NCBI RefSeq assembly: GCF_012273215.1 | Contig: NZ_CP050965.1 | Location: 1,100,541 to 1,164,540 of the forward strand | Direction: 5' to 3' | DNA from: Gemella haemolysans | GTDB taxonomy: Bacteria; Bacillota; Bacilli; Staphylococcales; Gemellaceae | DNA: 64,000 nt | Shown: piece by piece, positions 10,064 through 20,796 of the stretch | How positions within the stretch are numbered: the first letter of the stretch is position 1 | How the letters are laid out: each line of letters opens with the position of its first letter | Made by a program: the position numbers and the translations under genes | Notes under the pieces: generated by a model | The model's input: the letters and a program-made list of their open reading frames with translations, nothing else | What the model was told of the DNA's origin: nothing | Databases searched by the model: none

Positions 10064-10190
10064 CCAGGTGTATCATAATCGAAATATAAATAAACACTTC
10101 CAGGTGTATCATAATAGTATTTTTAATAAACTATTCCAGGTGTTTCGCATATGTTATTTTGTGTCGCTTTTTCAAGTATTCCATATCACT
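10064..10190. repeat. 36-bp tandem repeat array upstream of str promoter
   Basis: The word CCAGGTGTATCATAAT starts at 10064 and 10100, a variant CCAGGTGTTTCGCATA at 10136, and a decayed copy (TCAAGTATTCCATAT) at 10172: exactly 36-base steps, with divergent AT-rich filler between. A fifth, out-of-phase copy (CCAGGTGTATCACG, 9895) is part of the rpsL leader hairpin. Too short and too degenerate for CRISPR. Because 36 is a multiple of 3, the plus strand also reads as a 12-residue repeat (FQVYHN-like), but no ribosome binding site supports a gene. Confidence 0.6.
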
Positions 10191-10257
10191 ACTTTTAAAT
10201 TTTCAATTTATTATATTCTTATCAACCATTATTATAGAAATAATTTAACAATTCCCC

Positions 10258-10286
10258 TTGTTGATTAAAACGATTACAAGTATAAT
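10258..10286 (+). promoter_or_regulatory. Promoter of ABC-2 exporter operon
   Basis: TTGTTG (10258-10263), 17-base spacer, TATAAT (10281-10286); the ATG follows 33 bases later behind GGAGGG. Confidence 0.65.
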
Positions 10287-10318
10287 ATAATTATATAAGG
10301 ATATATGGAGGGATACTT

Positions 10319-11062
10319 ATGATAAACATTAAAAATCTTATCGTAAAATTTGATACAAAGTGCGCTGTTGATGATTTAAGTTTTACAATCAATGACGGAG
10401 AGATATTCGGACTTATCGGGCATAACGGAGCTGGTAAGTCTACTACAATCAAATCTCTAGTTAGTATATTAGAACCTACTTCAGGAGAGATTTACTTTAA
10501 TGACCTACTTTTAAAAAATAATAGATTAGCATGCAAAAAGCAAATTGGCTATGTACCTGATTCACCTGATATGTTTCTTACATTATCAGCATTCGAATAT
10601 TGGTCATTAGTCGCTAGCATATATGAAATTGATAATAAAACAAGAGATGATATTCTCAATAGGTACTGCAAATTATTTAATATGATAGGTGTTGAACACC
10701 AAGAAATTAGCTCCTTCTCTCATGGTATGAGACAAAAAGTATTTGTTATTGGAGCATTATTATCAGAACCTAAGTTTTGGATTATGGATGAACCGATGAC
10801 AGGATTAGATCCACAAGCTGCATTTGACTTGAAAAACTTAATGAAAGAACATGCCACTAAAGGAAATAGTGTTCTATTCTCTACCCATGTCTTAGAGGTC
10901 GCTGAACATCTATGCGATAGAATAGGCATCCTCAGCAAGGGAAAACTGATTTTTATCGGTACACTTAACGAGCTTAAAGAACAATTTCAGGGAGATAATT
11001 TAGAAGAAATTTATCTTAATATAGTAAAAAATTCAAATTCAAATATTTTAGGTGGTGATTAA
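10319..11062 (+). CDS. ABC transporter ATP-binding protein
   Basis: A 247-residue ABC ATPase with Walker A GHNGAGKST (about residue 36), the signature in the variant form FSHGMRQKV, Walker B WIMDEPMTGLDP and switch histidine STHV. This subgroup (ABC-2 exporters) works with large polytopic permeases. It is 2 bases from the following permease gene, so they form one transporter. The substrate is unknown; antibiotic or lipid export are typical roles. A GGAGGG ribosome binding site fixes the start. Confidence 0.9.
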   Translation: MINIKNLIVKFDTKCAVDDLSFTINDGEIFGLIGHNGAGKSTTIKSLVSILEPTSGEIYFNDLLLKNNRLACKKQIGYVPDSPDMFLTLSAFEYWSLVASIYEIDNKTRDDILNRYCKLFNMIGVEHQEISSFSHGMRQKVFVIGALLSEPKFWIMDEPMTGLDPQAAFDLKNLMKEHATKGNSVLFSTHVLEVAEHLCDRIGILSKGKLIFIGTLNELKEQFQGDNLEEIYLNIVKNSNSNILGGD

Positions 11063-11064
11063 AC

Positions 11065-12666
11065 ATGAGATTCAATGTAATAAAAGAATTATTCTTAACG
11101 AATCTTCTTTATAGTTTTTCACCTCAAAGAATAAAATACAGAAAAAAATTTAGTGAAAAGAACGATATAAGACATAATCTTTTAAAAAATGTATTAATGA
11201 TGAATTTTTTCAATTTCTTAAATATTTTATTTGTATTTTCAATGTTTTCTCGTGGTTTTAACTTTTCTGGACCGGGATATCGAAATATACTTTTCTTTAT
11301 TTTATTATTAGTGTTTATTCAGATTTTAAATAATTTTATCAATATGTTTTACGAAAGTGATGATACATTAGCAATTATTCACTTACCTGTTACAGGATCT
11401 GAAATATTTTTTAGTAAATTGTTCACTCTACTTTCACAAGTTATTAGTAATTTTACTCCTCTAATAGTTATAAACTTGGTTATTGGATTAAATACAGAGT
11501 TTTCAATTCAAAAATTTTTCTTCGTATTAGTATATAGTTTTGCATTTATGATTACTTTAATATGTTCTATTATGACACTACTTTCATTTATTACTTATAT
11601 CCCAAATTTTAAGAAGAATAAAGGGAAAGTTAATGCAGTTACAATCTTTATTGGATTAATAGCTTTAATAGGATACATATTTAATTTTGCTCATACTTTT
11701 AAAAGTAGTGGTTCTGAATATAAAGGGGATTTATTTTTAAATATACTCGTGTTAGATATTTCTATGACCTATACTTATTTAATAATAACTATAATCCTAG
11801 CAATTATCTCTTTCTTTACTACTTATATATTCGTAGTAAAAAAATATATGAAAGACTTATATAGAATATCAGGTAATACATACACATCTAGTTCTAAAAC
11901 TGTAAAAATTAAAGAAAATACTAATAGTACATCAACTACACTATTTTCTAAACTAATTAAGAGAAATGTAAAACTATTGTTAAACAGTACAATTTCGACA
12001 ACTGTATTTACTAATCTTCTTATCACGCTTGGTATATTTGTAATTCCAATTATAGAAATTAGAAAGCACGGGGGTATTACACTACCACCTATATTCTATC
12101 CAGTAGCTATGACTATAGGATTTACGTTAGCATTGTACATCAATTCTAATCCTATGAATTTTACAAGTATAGCAATATCACTAGAAAAACAAGATTACTA
12201 TTTTTTAAAATCTCTTCCATTAGATTTCAAAAAATACCTAAAAATCAAATTAGCAATCGCCACTTGTTTACAACTTAGCTTTGGATTATTTGCTCTGATT
12301 ATGATGTTAATTATAACTAAAACACCAATCTTATTAGCAATTGTAACAATAATATCTTATATTATTTCAAGTATTATCTTTTCATTCTATAGTTATACAA
12401 ACGACTATAAAAAATTATATCTAAACTGGAACACTATCACAGATTTAGCTAATCGTAGTTCGATAAATCAGGTACTATTAACTATTTTAGCTTTCGGAGC
12501 TATTTTATTATTAGTACTACTTAATGTCGTGACATTCTTCTTAATTGCTATGTTGCCATCATCAGCACATATATTAGGTATACTATATTCTCTAATATTA
12601 ATAATACTATTAGTTTTTGCAACAAGAAAATTGAGAAAAAATGTATTTGACAAAATATATTCATAA
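11065..12666 (+). CDS. ABC-2 type exporter permease (533 aa)
   Basis: A large hydrophobic protein with about a dozen membrane segments in two halves, separated by a basic/serine-rich loop around residues 270-305 (TYTSSSKTVKIKEN). It is translated right after the ATPase (GGTGG ribosome binding site inside the ATPase end). The two-half arrangement fits the 500-plus-residue permeases that pair with one ATPase homodimer in Firmicutes. The substrate cannot be predicted. Confidence 0.8.
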   Translation: MRFNVIKELFLTNLLYSFSPQRIKYRKKFSEKNDIRHNLLKNVLMMNFFNFLNILFVFSMFSRGFNFSGPGYRNILFFILLLVFIQILNNFINMFYESDDTLAIIHLPVTGSEIFFSKLFTLLSQVISNFTPLIVINLVIGLNTEFSIQKFFFVLVYSFAFMITLICSIMTLLSFITYIPNFKKNKGKVNAVTIFIGLIALIGYIFNFAHTFKSSGSEYKGDLFLNILVLDISMTYTYLIITIILAIISFFTTYIFVVKKYMKDLYRISGNTYTSSSKTVKIKENTNSTSTTLFSKLIKRNVKLLLNSTISTTVFTNLLITLGIFVIPIIEIRKHGGITLPPIFYPVAMTIGFTLALYINSNPMNFTSIAISLEKQDYYFLKSLPLDFKKYLKIKLAIATCLQLSFGLFALIMMLIITKTPILLAIVTIISYIISSIIFSFYSYTNDYKKLYLNWNTITDLANRSSINQVLLTILAFGAILLLVLLNVVTFFLIAMLPSSAHILGILYSLILIILLVFATRKLRKNVFDKIYS

Positions 12667-12672
12667 AACAGA

Positions 12673-12718
12673 GTGAGTGACTCGAAAATCGATTTTGAGT
12701 CACTCACGTTTTTATATT
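12673..12718 (+). terminator. Terminator of ABC-2 exporter operon
   Basis: GTGAGTGACTC pairs perfectly with GAGTCACTCAC, with an inner AAAATC/GATTTT stem, followed by GTTTTTATATTTT. The stem sequence GAGTGACTC-AAAATCG also occurs in the left hairpin of the 174-bp repeat family. Confidence 0.9.
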
Positions 12719-14053
12719 TTATTCTATTCCCCTATAATAATCACTATCTATTTCTCTATAAGGAGCTATATCCTGAATATATTCTAATACTCCTTGAAAT
12801 TCACCATTTTCGTCATAAACCCCAGCATAAGTGACATGAACAAATTTTCCTCTTGATTCTGATTTAAACCACATTTCGTACTTATCTTTTTTTCTATCTC
12901 GTAAGTTTTTCATTATAGTTTTAACTTTCTCTAGGTACTTAGGTGGATGACATAGTTCTACATTTCTACCTATTTGCCCTGATGTGCGTTTAAAAATCAT
13001 CTCTTCCTCTGAACAATGATTATTATAATATTGAAAAACTTCGTCTTTATTAACAAAAGTAATTTCCATCGGTAAATGATTTAATATTAAATCAATTTGA
13101 TTTAATGACAGATAACCATTTCCGACTTTCTGAGGTGTATCCCTATTGAAAGTTTCTTCTTTAACTTCTTTTGGTTTATAGGTAATAGTAAACTCTCCTT
13201 CAGGAGTTTGAATAATTTTTGTTAATTCCCCTTCGCTTACTTCTATGACCTCACTATTATCAATAGTCTGAGTTTCAAAATCTTCTCTGTGAGGTATCCA
13301 CTCTTCTTGAGGTCGAATTATTGCATAACCATAAGCATCACTGTCTTTAGCTATACTCAACCAATCGTCTTGAGTAAATGTTTCTAATAATATCATCAGA
13401 AGAATCGACTCTTCTTTAAAGATCATTTCCTCAAATTCTTTAACAAAAACTTCAAATTTTTCTTTAACGACAACTATCTCTGCATTAGGTAGTTTTCCCG
13501 CTTCTTCTTTAGCAAGTTTGAACAAATCTCTTATTTCATCATCAACACCCCACATAACCTTAGGTGGTGCATCGTGACCATATTTTTCCATTATAGGAAA
13601 CATTAATTCTTCTTTACGTTTGTAATGAATATCAAATTGTCCTAATAATTGCAACTGACGAAGCAATCCTTTTAGTACTGCTTCTTTTGTTTCTCCTTCA
13701 TCGAGCTTAGCATAGTTATCTAGAATTCGACGAACTCTTATTATTGCAGCTCTTAAAGCTAAATTTTCTTGTTTAAAAACTTGAACTGGGTGTCCTGGAT
13801 GCTCACTATCTTCGACTTCTACATTTTTTATCGCACCTTTAAATAAATTGGCATGTACATTACATAGCTTCATTACATCTTCAAAAGTTACACCAGAATC
13901 TGAATTCATAAGCTCATGCTCCATTAAAGATATCTCAATAGCAGATACTCCAGAAAAATGTTCATTGAATTCATCTTGAACAGATTCGGCAGACTCACCT
14001 TTATGAAGTCGTAATAATATATCGCGTAAAACTTCAATTCTCTTTGTAGCCAT
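12719..14053 (-). CDS. DUF438 / hemerythrin-HHE / PAS domain protein
   Basis: A 444-residue three-part protein. Residues 5-70 are a DUF438 domain (EVLRDILLRLHKGES..VQDEFNEHF). Residues about 90-235 hold a hemerythrin-like HHE bundle with metal-ligand type residues (HPGHP, HYKRKEELMFP, EEMIFKEE). Residues about 310-440 form a PAS domain (ITFVNKDEVFQYYN, then RTSGQIGRNVELCHPP). Hemerythrin domains bind a di-iron site and often answer to oxygen or NO. It overlaps the DUF1858 gene by one base, so both act together. A role in NO or Fe-S stress is inference. Confidence 0.85.
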   Translation of the reverse strand: MATKRIEVLRDILLRLHKGESAESVQDEFNEHFSGVSAIEISLMEHELMNSDSGVTFEDVMKLCNVHANLFKGAIKNVEVEDSEHPGHPVQVFKQENLALRAAIIRVRRILDNYAKLDEGETKEAVLKGLLRQLQLLGQFDIHYKRKEELMFPIMEKYGHDAPPKVMWGVDDEIRDLFKLAKEEAGKLPNAEIVVVKEKFEVFVKEFEEMIFKEESILLMILLETFTQDDWLSIAKDSDAYGYAIIRPQEEWIPHREDFETQTIDNSEVIEVSEGELTKIIQTPEGEFTITYKPKEVKEETFNRDTPQKVGNGYLSLNQIDLILNHLPMEITFVNKDEVFQYYNNHCSEEEMIFKRTSGQIGRNVELCHPPKYLEKVKTIMKNLRDRKKDKYEMWFKSESRGKFVHVTYAGVYDENGEFQGVLEYIQDIAPYREIDSDYYRGIE

Positions 14054-14286
14054 TAATCTAACCCTACTACTTCATATCCATTAGCTTCTAATGTAGCAAC
14101 AATTGTTTCAAGTTTAATTCCTGCCAACTTCGAACCCATTTTTAGCGAAGTCTTTCTCCCTATAGTATTTCTCATAATTGGATTAGCTAGTGGTTTAAAT
14201 CCAAGATCAACCAAAATATCCAACACTTCTGGATGTTTATCAACAACTTGCGCAACTGGTATACTCACATCAATAATATTATCCAT
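14053..14286 (-). CDS. DUF1858 domain protein
   Basis: A 77-residue protein that is a single DUF1858 domain (IPVAQVVDKHPEVLDILVDLGF, then NPIMRNTIGRKTSLKMGSKLAGI), the same domain found at the N-terminus of ScdA/RIC-type Fe-S repair proteins. It is the first gene of a two-gene operon with the DUF438/hemerythrin protein. In other genomes these domains occur fused; here they are separate chains. Confidence 0.85.
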   Translation of the reverse strand: MDNIIDVSIPVAQVVDKHPEVLDILVDLGFKPLANPIMRNTIGRKTSLKMGSKLAGIKLETIVATLEANGYEVVGLD

Positions 14287-14321
14287 TTCTCATTACCTCA
14301 CTACCTTATATTATTAATATA

Positions 14322-14354
14322 ATTATATCATAAGCCATTGATAATCGCTATCAA
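14322..14354 (-). promoter_or_regulatory. Promoter and palindrome before DUF1858 gene
   Basis: A -10 box TATAAT (14322-14327, minus strand) with only a weak -35, overlapped by the perfect inverted repeat TTGATA-N5-TATCAA (14338-14354). The half-site resembles FNR/Crp-type sites, but the spacing is longer than the FNR consensus. Confidence 0.45.
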
Positions 14355-14372
14355 ATTAAAATGATAATATAA

Positions 14373-14415
14373 AAAGATGTAACTTAAAAATTTTCTCTAA
14401 GTTACATCTTTAATA
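14373..14415 (-). terminator. Terminator of the pyr operon
   Basis: AGATGTAACTTA pairs with TAAGTTACATCT; the minus strand continues TTTTTATATT. It lies about 50 bases after pyrE. Confidence 0.85.
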
Positions 14416-14462
14416 TTACTTTATTTCATTGAAGCTAATCTCGATCTGATAAAGAGCTTTTA

Positions 14463-15077
14463 CTATAAATTATTTCTCCACTCAAGAAGTTTTTCTACAT
14501 CTTCTTGTTTGATATAATCACTCGCTACAGCTTCTTCGATTAAGTAATTATAGTTAGTTAAAGTGTGGTACTCTACTTTATCAGCTGCAAAGGCATCTTG
14601 TGCTTTCTTAAGTTCATAACTAAATATTGCTACAACACCAAGAACTATTGCACCAGCTTCTTCTAATGCTTTAGCTACTTTTAATGAAGATAATCCAGTT
14701 GAGATTAAGTCTTCAATAATAACAACTTTTTGACCTTCTAGTAATCTACCTTCGATCTGATTTGTTTTACCGTGTTTTTTTGCTGAATCTCTCACGTAAA
14801 TCATAGGTAAGTCCAGTACTTCACTTACCCATGCAGCATGAGGAATACCTGCTGTCGCTGTCCCGGCAACCACTTCTACTTCTGGGAATTTATCTTTAAT
14901 TACTTCACTCATACCAGCTGCTATTTCACGACGAATCGCAGGGTATGACATTGTAATCCTGTTATCACAGTAAATTGGTGATTTAATTCCAGATGTCCAA
15001 GTGAAAAAATCGTTTGGTCTTAATGCCACTGCTTCAATATCTAATAAGTGTTTTGCTATTTTTCTTTCTAATACCAT
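14463..15077 (-). CDS. pyrE: Orotate phosphoribosyltransferase
   Basis: A 204-residue type I phosphoribosyltransferase that joins orotate to PRPP, step five of UMP synthesis. The PRPP loop reads [14 protein letters not shown] (about residue 116), with [13 protein letters not shown] near the N-terminus for orotate binding. Last gene of the operon, next to pyrF and followed by the operon terminator. Confidence 0.96.
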   Translation of the reverse strand: MVLERKIAKHLLDIEAVALRPNDFFTWTSGIKSPIYCDNRITMSYPAIRREIAAGMSEVIKDKFPEVEVVAGTATAGIPHAAWVSEVLDLPMIYVRDSAKKHGKTNQIEGRLLEGQKVVIIEDLISTGLSSLKVAKALEEAGAIVLGVVAIFSYELKKAQDAFAADKVEYHTLTNYNYLIEEAVASDYIKQEDVEKLLEWRNNL

Positions 15078-15107
15078 ATTCTTCTCCTGTATGTTATCTG
15101 TATTTTT

Positions 15108-15806
15108 TTATTTTACGAATTGACTTTTTATTACTTTATAAACTTCAAGTGGATTTTCTGATTTAGTTATAGAACGCCCAACTACGATGTGTGTACTTCC
15201 TTCTTCATTAGCAACAGTTGGAGTCGCTACACGTTTTTGATCTCCTACTTCATCTGTTTCTAATCTTATTCCTGGAGTTACTTTTAAGAAGTTATCTCCA
15301 CAGTTTTCTCTAATTAATCTTGCTTCCCAAACTGATGAAACTACTCCATCAAGTCCTGCTCTTTTAGCTAGTTTAGCATAATTAATTACACTCTCTTCTA
15401 GAGATACAGCAATTAGTTGTTCTTCTTTCATCGCTTCTTCAGATGTTGAAGTTAATTGTGTTATTGCTATTACATTAGTATCTCCACTGCCACCTTCAAC
15501 CATTCCTCTTTTTGCTGCTTTTAGCATTTCATAGCCACCTGCCGCATGAACAGTAAGAATATCAACTTTGAATTTTGCTAATCCTTTTGTCGCACCATAA
15601 ACTGTATTAGGAATATCATGTAATTTAAGATCTAAGAATATCTTGTGCCCTAATTCTTTAATTTTTTCAATAACAACAGGTCCATTTTGTAGGTATAATT
15701 CCATCCCTACTTTTACAAATAATTTTTCTTCACCAAATTTTTCTAAAAAATTTAAAGTATCTTCCAAAGTTGGAAAGTCTAACGCTATTATTACATCTTT
15801 ATTCAT
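15108..15806 (-). CDS. pyrF: Orotidine-5'-phosphate decarboxylase
   Basis: A 232-residue TIM-barrel enzyme that makes UMP from OMP. The catalytic K-D-K motif is seen in FLDLKLHDIPNT (about residues 57-68); the N-terminus VIIALDFPT and the C-terminal VVGRSIT phosphate-binding motif are intact. It lies between pyrD and pyrE. Confidence 0.97.
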   Translation of the reverse strand: MNKDVIIALDFPTLEDTLNFLEKFGEEKLFVKVGMELYLQNGPVVIEKIKELGHKIFLDLKLHDIPNTVYGATKGLAKFKVDILTVHAAGGYEMLKAAKRGMVEGGSGDTNVIAITQLTSTSEEAMKEEQLIAVSLEESVINYAKLAKRAGLDGVVSSVWEARLIRENCGDNFLKVTPGIRLETDEVGDQKRVATPTVANEEGSTHIVVGRSITKSENPLEVYKVIKSQFVK

Positions 15807-15820
15807 AATATGTCTCCTTT

Positions 15821-16744
<924 letters not shown>

Positions 16745-17509
16745 CTATAATGCTATTTCTTTCGAATCATATACAGGTCCATCGTAACACACTCGTGAGA
16801 TAGAACCATCAATTTTTTCACAAACACATGCGTAACATGCACCTACTCCACAAGCCATTCTCTCTTCTAGAGAAATATACCCCATTTTTTCTTCATCCAT
16901 TTTAGTCAATGCTTTTAACATAGCAAATGGACCACAACTATAATACTTATCATAGTCAACTTCATAATTTTTTATAACATCAGTAACAAAACCTTTTTCT
17001 CCATAACTTCCATCAGCCGTAGCAACATAAGTTGTACCAAGCTCTGCAAATTTTTCTTCATAAAACACATCTTTCACATTATTAAAACCTAAAATATGTA
17101 CTGTGTTTACCCCTTGTTTTCTAAATTGCTTTGCTAACTCATATAATGGTGGAACTCCAATTCCTCCACCTACTAGCAATGCAGTTTGCCCTTTTTCTAG
17201 TGTATAAACATCATATCCTTTTCCTAATGGTCCTAATACGTCTACTAAATTACCTGCTTCTAATTCTGAGATCTTTTTAGTACCTGCTCCATCTGCTCTG
17301 TAGACCATCACAAATGTATTTTTTTCTTTATTAATTTCACAAATTGAAATTGGTCTTCTTAATAAAAACTCATAACTGTTACTTACTTTAATATTTACGA
17401 ATTGTCCTGGTGTATTCATTTCTTTAACTACATCTCCTTGCAGTTCAATTCTAAATATTTTATCTGCTACTTGTTCATTACTGATAACTGTTGCTAAATA
17501 AGTATCCAT
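16745..17509 (-). CDS. pyrK: Dihydroorotate dehydrogenase B, electron transfer subunit
   Basis: A 254-residue ferredoxin-reductase-like subunit with FAD binding ([10 protein letters not shown]), an NAD-binding part ([18 protein letters not shown]) and a C-terminal [2Fe-2S] motif with four cysteines ([11 protein letters not shown]...C, residues about 219-241). It passes electrons from PyrD to NAD. GAAGGAG lies before its ATG. Confidence 0.96.
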   Translation of the reverse strand: MDTYLATVISNEQVADKIFRIELQGDVVKEMNTPGQFVNIKVSNSYEFLLRRPISICEINKEKNTFVMVYRADGAGTKKISELEAGNLVDVLGPLGKGYDVYTLEKGQTALLVGGGIGVPPLYELAKQFRKQGVNTVHILGFNNVKDVFYEEKFAELGTTYVATADGSYGEKGFVTDVIKNYEVDYDKYYSCGPFAMLKALTKMDEEKMGYISLEERMACGVGACYACVCEKIDGSISRVCYDGPVYDSKEIAL

Positions 17510-17528
17510 CCAAATGCTCCTTCTGTAA

Positions 17529-17556
17529 GAAGAAGGGAAAAAATTTCCCCTTCTTC
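17529..17556 (-). other. Intercistronic hairpin carB-pyrK
   Basis: GAAGAAGGG(G)AAA pairs with TTTCCCTTCTTC. No T run follows, so it more likely marks an mRNA processing or stability site than a terminator. It stands in the largest gap between structural genes of the operon (60 bases). Confidence 0.5.
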
Positions 17557-17569
17557 ATCTTTGTTTATT

Positions 17570-20500
17570 TTATAGTGGTAATATATCAAATGAGATTGAT
17601 TCTAAAACTTTTAGTAGCGCATCTGCTGTATCTAATGATGTTAAACATACAACCTCTTGCTCACTCGCTACACGGCGAATCTTGAATCCGTCTTTTGTTA
17701 CATCTTTATCTTTTGAAGTAGTATTTACTACTACATCAACATCTCCATTATATATAGCGTCAAGTACACTGTACTCACTTTGATTAATTTTTCCTACTGG
17801 AGTCACTCTTAATCCGTGCTCATCTAAGTACTTGGCTGTTCCTTCTGTAGCTAATAGGTTGTATCCTAAACCGAAGAATCGTTTTGCTATATTTAATGCT
17901 TCTTCTTTATCATCGTCACTAATTGTGAATAAGATATTTCCTTGATCACTTACTTTGATTCCTGCTGCAAGAAGTCCTTTGTATAGTGATTTTTCTAGAG
18001 TTCTATCACTTCCCATTACTTCTCCAGTTGATTTCATCTCAGGTCCAAGAGTAGTATCTACGTCTTTTAGTTTTTGGAAACTAAACACCGGTACTTTAGT
18101 GTACACATTCTCTGATTCTGGTAATAATCCTGTTTCATATCCTTTAGATTTAAGTGTTTCTCCAATTATAGCTCCAGCAGCAAGTTTTGCCATTGGTACT
18201 CCTGTAATCTTACTTAAGAACGGTACAGTTCTTGAGCTTCGTGGGTTAACTTCTAATACGAATACTTCCCCTTTACTTATTACATATTGGATATTTAATA
18301 ATCCAACGATGTTTAATCCTTTTGCTAATTTAATTGTATATTCTATTAACTTAGCTTTTTCACCTTCTGTTAATGTTTGAGGTGGATATACTGCTATTGA
18401 GTCTCCTGAGTGAACTCCTGCTCTTTCGATGTGCTCCATAATACCTGGAATAATTACCGTTTCACCGTCACTAATGGCATCCACTTCTATCTCACGCCCA
18501 ACTAAATATCTGTCAGTTAGTACTGGGTGTTCTGGTGTAAGTTTTACCGCTGTTTTCATGTAACGACGTAGTTCAGCTTCTTCATAAACTATTTCCATAG
18601 CTCGTCCACCAAGTACGTATGATGGTCTTACTAATACAGGATATCCGATTTCTTCAGCATTCTTAACTGCTGTTTCTACATCAAAAGCAGTTTTTCCTAG
18701 CGGTTGTGGTATATCTAGTTTATGTAATAGTTCTTCAAATTTATCTCTATCTTCTGCATTATCAATTTCTTCTAAGGCAGTACCTAGAATTTTCACACCG
18801 TGTTTTTCTAATTTAGCCGCTAGGTTGATCGCTGTTTGCCCACCGAATTGAACTACAACTCCAAGTGGATTTTCGTGATTTATTATCGCCATTACATCTT
18901 CTTCAGTTAGTGGCTCGAAGTACAGTTTATCAGAGATTGTAAAGTCTGTAGAAACTGTTTCTGGGTTGTTGTTAACAATAATTGCTTCATAACCAGCATC
19001 TTTAATTGCCATTACTGCGTGTACTGTTGCGTAGTCGAACTCTACCCCTTGTCCAATTCGGATAGGACCAGATCCTAGTACAACAATTTTTTTCTTATCG
19101 CTAACGATTGATTCTTGTTCTTGTTCATAACTTGAGTAGAAGTATGGAGTTTCTGAAACAAACTCAGCTGCACAAGTATCAACCATTTTGAATACTGGCG
19201 TAATTTTATTTTCTTGACGAAGGTTGTAGATATCGTCTTCTGTCATTCCCCATCTATGCGCAATTACCTTATCAGAGAATCCGTATTTTTTAGCATATTC
19301 TAGTAAATCAATATTTCCAACATTGTCTTTTAATTCATGTTCGATATCGATGATATTTTGCATTTTTTCTAAGAAGAACATGTCAATTTTTGTAATATCG
19401 TGAATATCTTTTGTGCTTTGTCCACGTCTTAACGCTTCTCCGATGAAGAATAATCTTTCATCTCCGGCTTGTTTAATCTTATCAATAATTTCTTCTAATG
19501 TGAAATCATCTCCATTAGGTAATCCAAGATGGTGCACTCCATATTCTAATGAACGGATAGCTTTTAGTAAACTTTCTTCATAAGTTCTACCCATCGCCAT
19601 TACTTCACCAGTGGCTTTCATTTGTGTTCCTAGTTTTCTATCTGCATTTTCAAATTTATCAAATGGGAAACGTGGAATTTTACTTACTACATAGTCAAGC
19701 GTTGGTTCGAAACAAGCATATGAGTTTTGTGTAACTGGGTTTATTATTTCATCAAGAGTTAATCCTACTGCAATTTTCGCTGCGATTTTCGCGATTGGAT
19801 ATCCTGTTGCTTTTGAAGCTAGAGCTGATGAACGTGATACCCTTGGGTTAACCTCGATAATATAGTATTTGAATGAATTTGGATCAAGTGCAAGTTGTAC
19901 ATTACATCCACCTTCAATTTTTAAAGCTCTAATAATTTTTAATGATACATTACGTAGCATGTGGTACTCTCTGTCTGTTAATGTTTGAGAAGGTGCTACT
20001 ACTACTGAGTCCCCTGTGTGAATCCCTACAGGGTCAATGTTTTCCATGTTACATACAACAATCGCTGTATCGTTAGAGTCACGCATTACTTCATATTCAA
20101 TCTCTTTAAATCCTGCGATAGATTTTTCTAATAAACATTGAGTAACTGGTGAATAATGTAATCCACTACTTACAATTTCTTCTAAATCTTTTTTATCGTA
20201 ACAGATACCTCCACCTGTTCCTCCCATAGTGAAGGCAGGACGAACGATTACTGGGTAACCTATTTCAGCAACAAATTCTCTCGCTTCTTCTAAAGTTGTT
20301 ATAATTGCTGATTCCGGAACTGGTTCATTTAGTTCGTTCATAAGGTCACGGAATAATTCTCTATCTTCTGCTTGTTCGATTGAACTTAATTTCGTTCCTA
20401 ATAATTCCACTCCATATTTATCTAAGATTCCACTTTTATGAAGTTCAACCGCAAGGTTAAGACCTACTTGTCCTCCTAATGTTGGAAGTAATGCATCGGG

Positions 20501-20746
20501 TCTTTCTTTTCTGATAATTTTACTTACAAACTCAAGAGTTAAAGGTTCCATATAAACTTTATCTGCGATTTCTTTATCAGTCATAATTGTTGCTGGGTTA
20601 GAGTTAACTAAGATTACTTCATATCCTTCTTCTCTTAAAGATAGACATGCTTGAGTTCCAGCGTAGTCAAACTCTGCTGCTTGACCTATTGTAATTGGTC
20701 CAGATCCTATTACTAGTATTGTTTTTATATCATTACGTTTTGGCAT
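17570..20746 (-). CDS. carB: Carbamoyl-phosphate synthase large subunit
   Basis: A 1058-residue duplicated ATP-grasp enzyme. The two homologous halves each begin with a VIGSGPI/VLGSGPI motif (residues about 11 and 556), and each carries an ATP-grasp domain ([12 protein letters not shown] and [12 protein letters not shown]). The C-terminal 130 residues are the allosteric domain. It makes carbamoyl phosphate for pyrimidines (and arginine if that pathway is present). It lies in the pyr operon behind carA, so this is the pyrimidine-controlled synthase. Confidence 0.98.
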   Translation of the reverse strand: MPKRNDIKTILVIGSGPITIGQAAEFDYAGTQACLSLREEGYEVILVNSNPATIMTDKEIADKVYMEPLTLEFVSKIIRKERPDALLPTLGGQVGLNLAVELHKSGILDKYGVELLGTKLSSIEQAEDRELFRDLMNELNEPVPESAIITTLEEAREFVAEIGYPVIVRPAFTMGGTGGGICYDKKDLEEIVSSGLHYSPVTQCLLEKSIAGFKEIEYEVMRDSNDTAIVVCNMENIDPVGIHTGDSVVVAPSQTLTDREYHMLRNVSLKIIRALKIEGGCNVQLALDPNSFKYYIIEVNPRVSRSSALASKATGYPIAKIAAKIAVGLTLDEIINPVTQNSYACFEPTLDYVVSKIPRFPFDKFENADRKLGTQMKATGEVMAMGRTYEESLLKAIRSLEYGVHHLGLPNGDDFTLEEIIDKIKQAGDERLFFIGEALRRGQSTKDIHDITKIDMFFLEKMQNIIDIEHELKDNVGNIDLLEYAKKYGFSDKVIAHRWGMTEDDIYNLRQENKITPVFKMVDTCAAEFVSETPYFYSSYEQEQESIVSDKKKIVVLGSGPIRIGQGVEFDYATVHAVMAIKDAGYEAIIVNNNPETVSTDFTISDKLYFEPLTEEDVMAIINHENPLGVVVQFGGQTAINLAAKLEKHGVKILGTALEEIDNAEDRDKFEELLHKLDIPQPLGKTAFDVETAVKNAEEIGYPVLVRPSYVLGGRAMEIVYEEAELRRYMKTAVKLTPEHPVLTDRYLVGREIEVDAISDGETVIIPGIMEHIERAGVHSGDSIAVYPPQTLTEGEKAKLIEYTIKLAKGLNIVGLLNIQYVISKGEVFVLEVNPRSSRTVPFLSKITGVPMAKLAAGAIIGETLKSKGYETGLLPESENVYTKVPVFSFQKLKDVDTTLGPEMKSTGEVMGSDRTLEKSLYKGLLAAGIKVSDQGNILFTISDDDKEEALNIAKRFFGLGYNLLATEGTAKYLDEHGLRVTPVGKINQSEYSVLDAIYNGDVDVVVNTTSKDKDVTKDGFKIRRVASEQEVVCLTSLDTADALLKVLESISFDILPL

Positions 20747-20796
20747 TTTTATTCTCCTTAATTTTGCATTGATACTCTATAGTGTCAGATTATTCC

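Noticed and set aside
10064-10190. Possible CRISPR array
   Set aside because: Repeat core only about 16 bases with 20-base spacers, last copies decayed, and no cas genes nearby.
10032-10268. Plus-strand reading frame with FQVYHN-like 12-residue repeats
   Set aside because: It starts at TTG with no ribosome binding site, and the repetition is a by-product of the 36-bp DNA repeat; the filler codons are not conserved.
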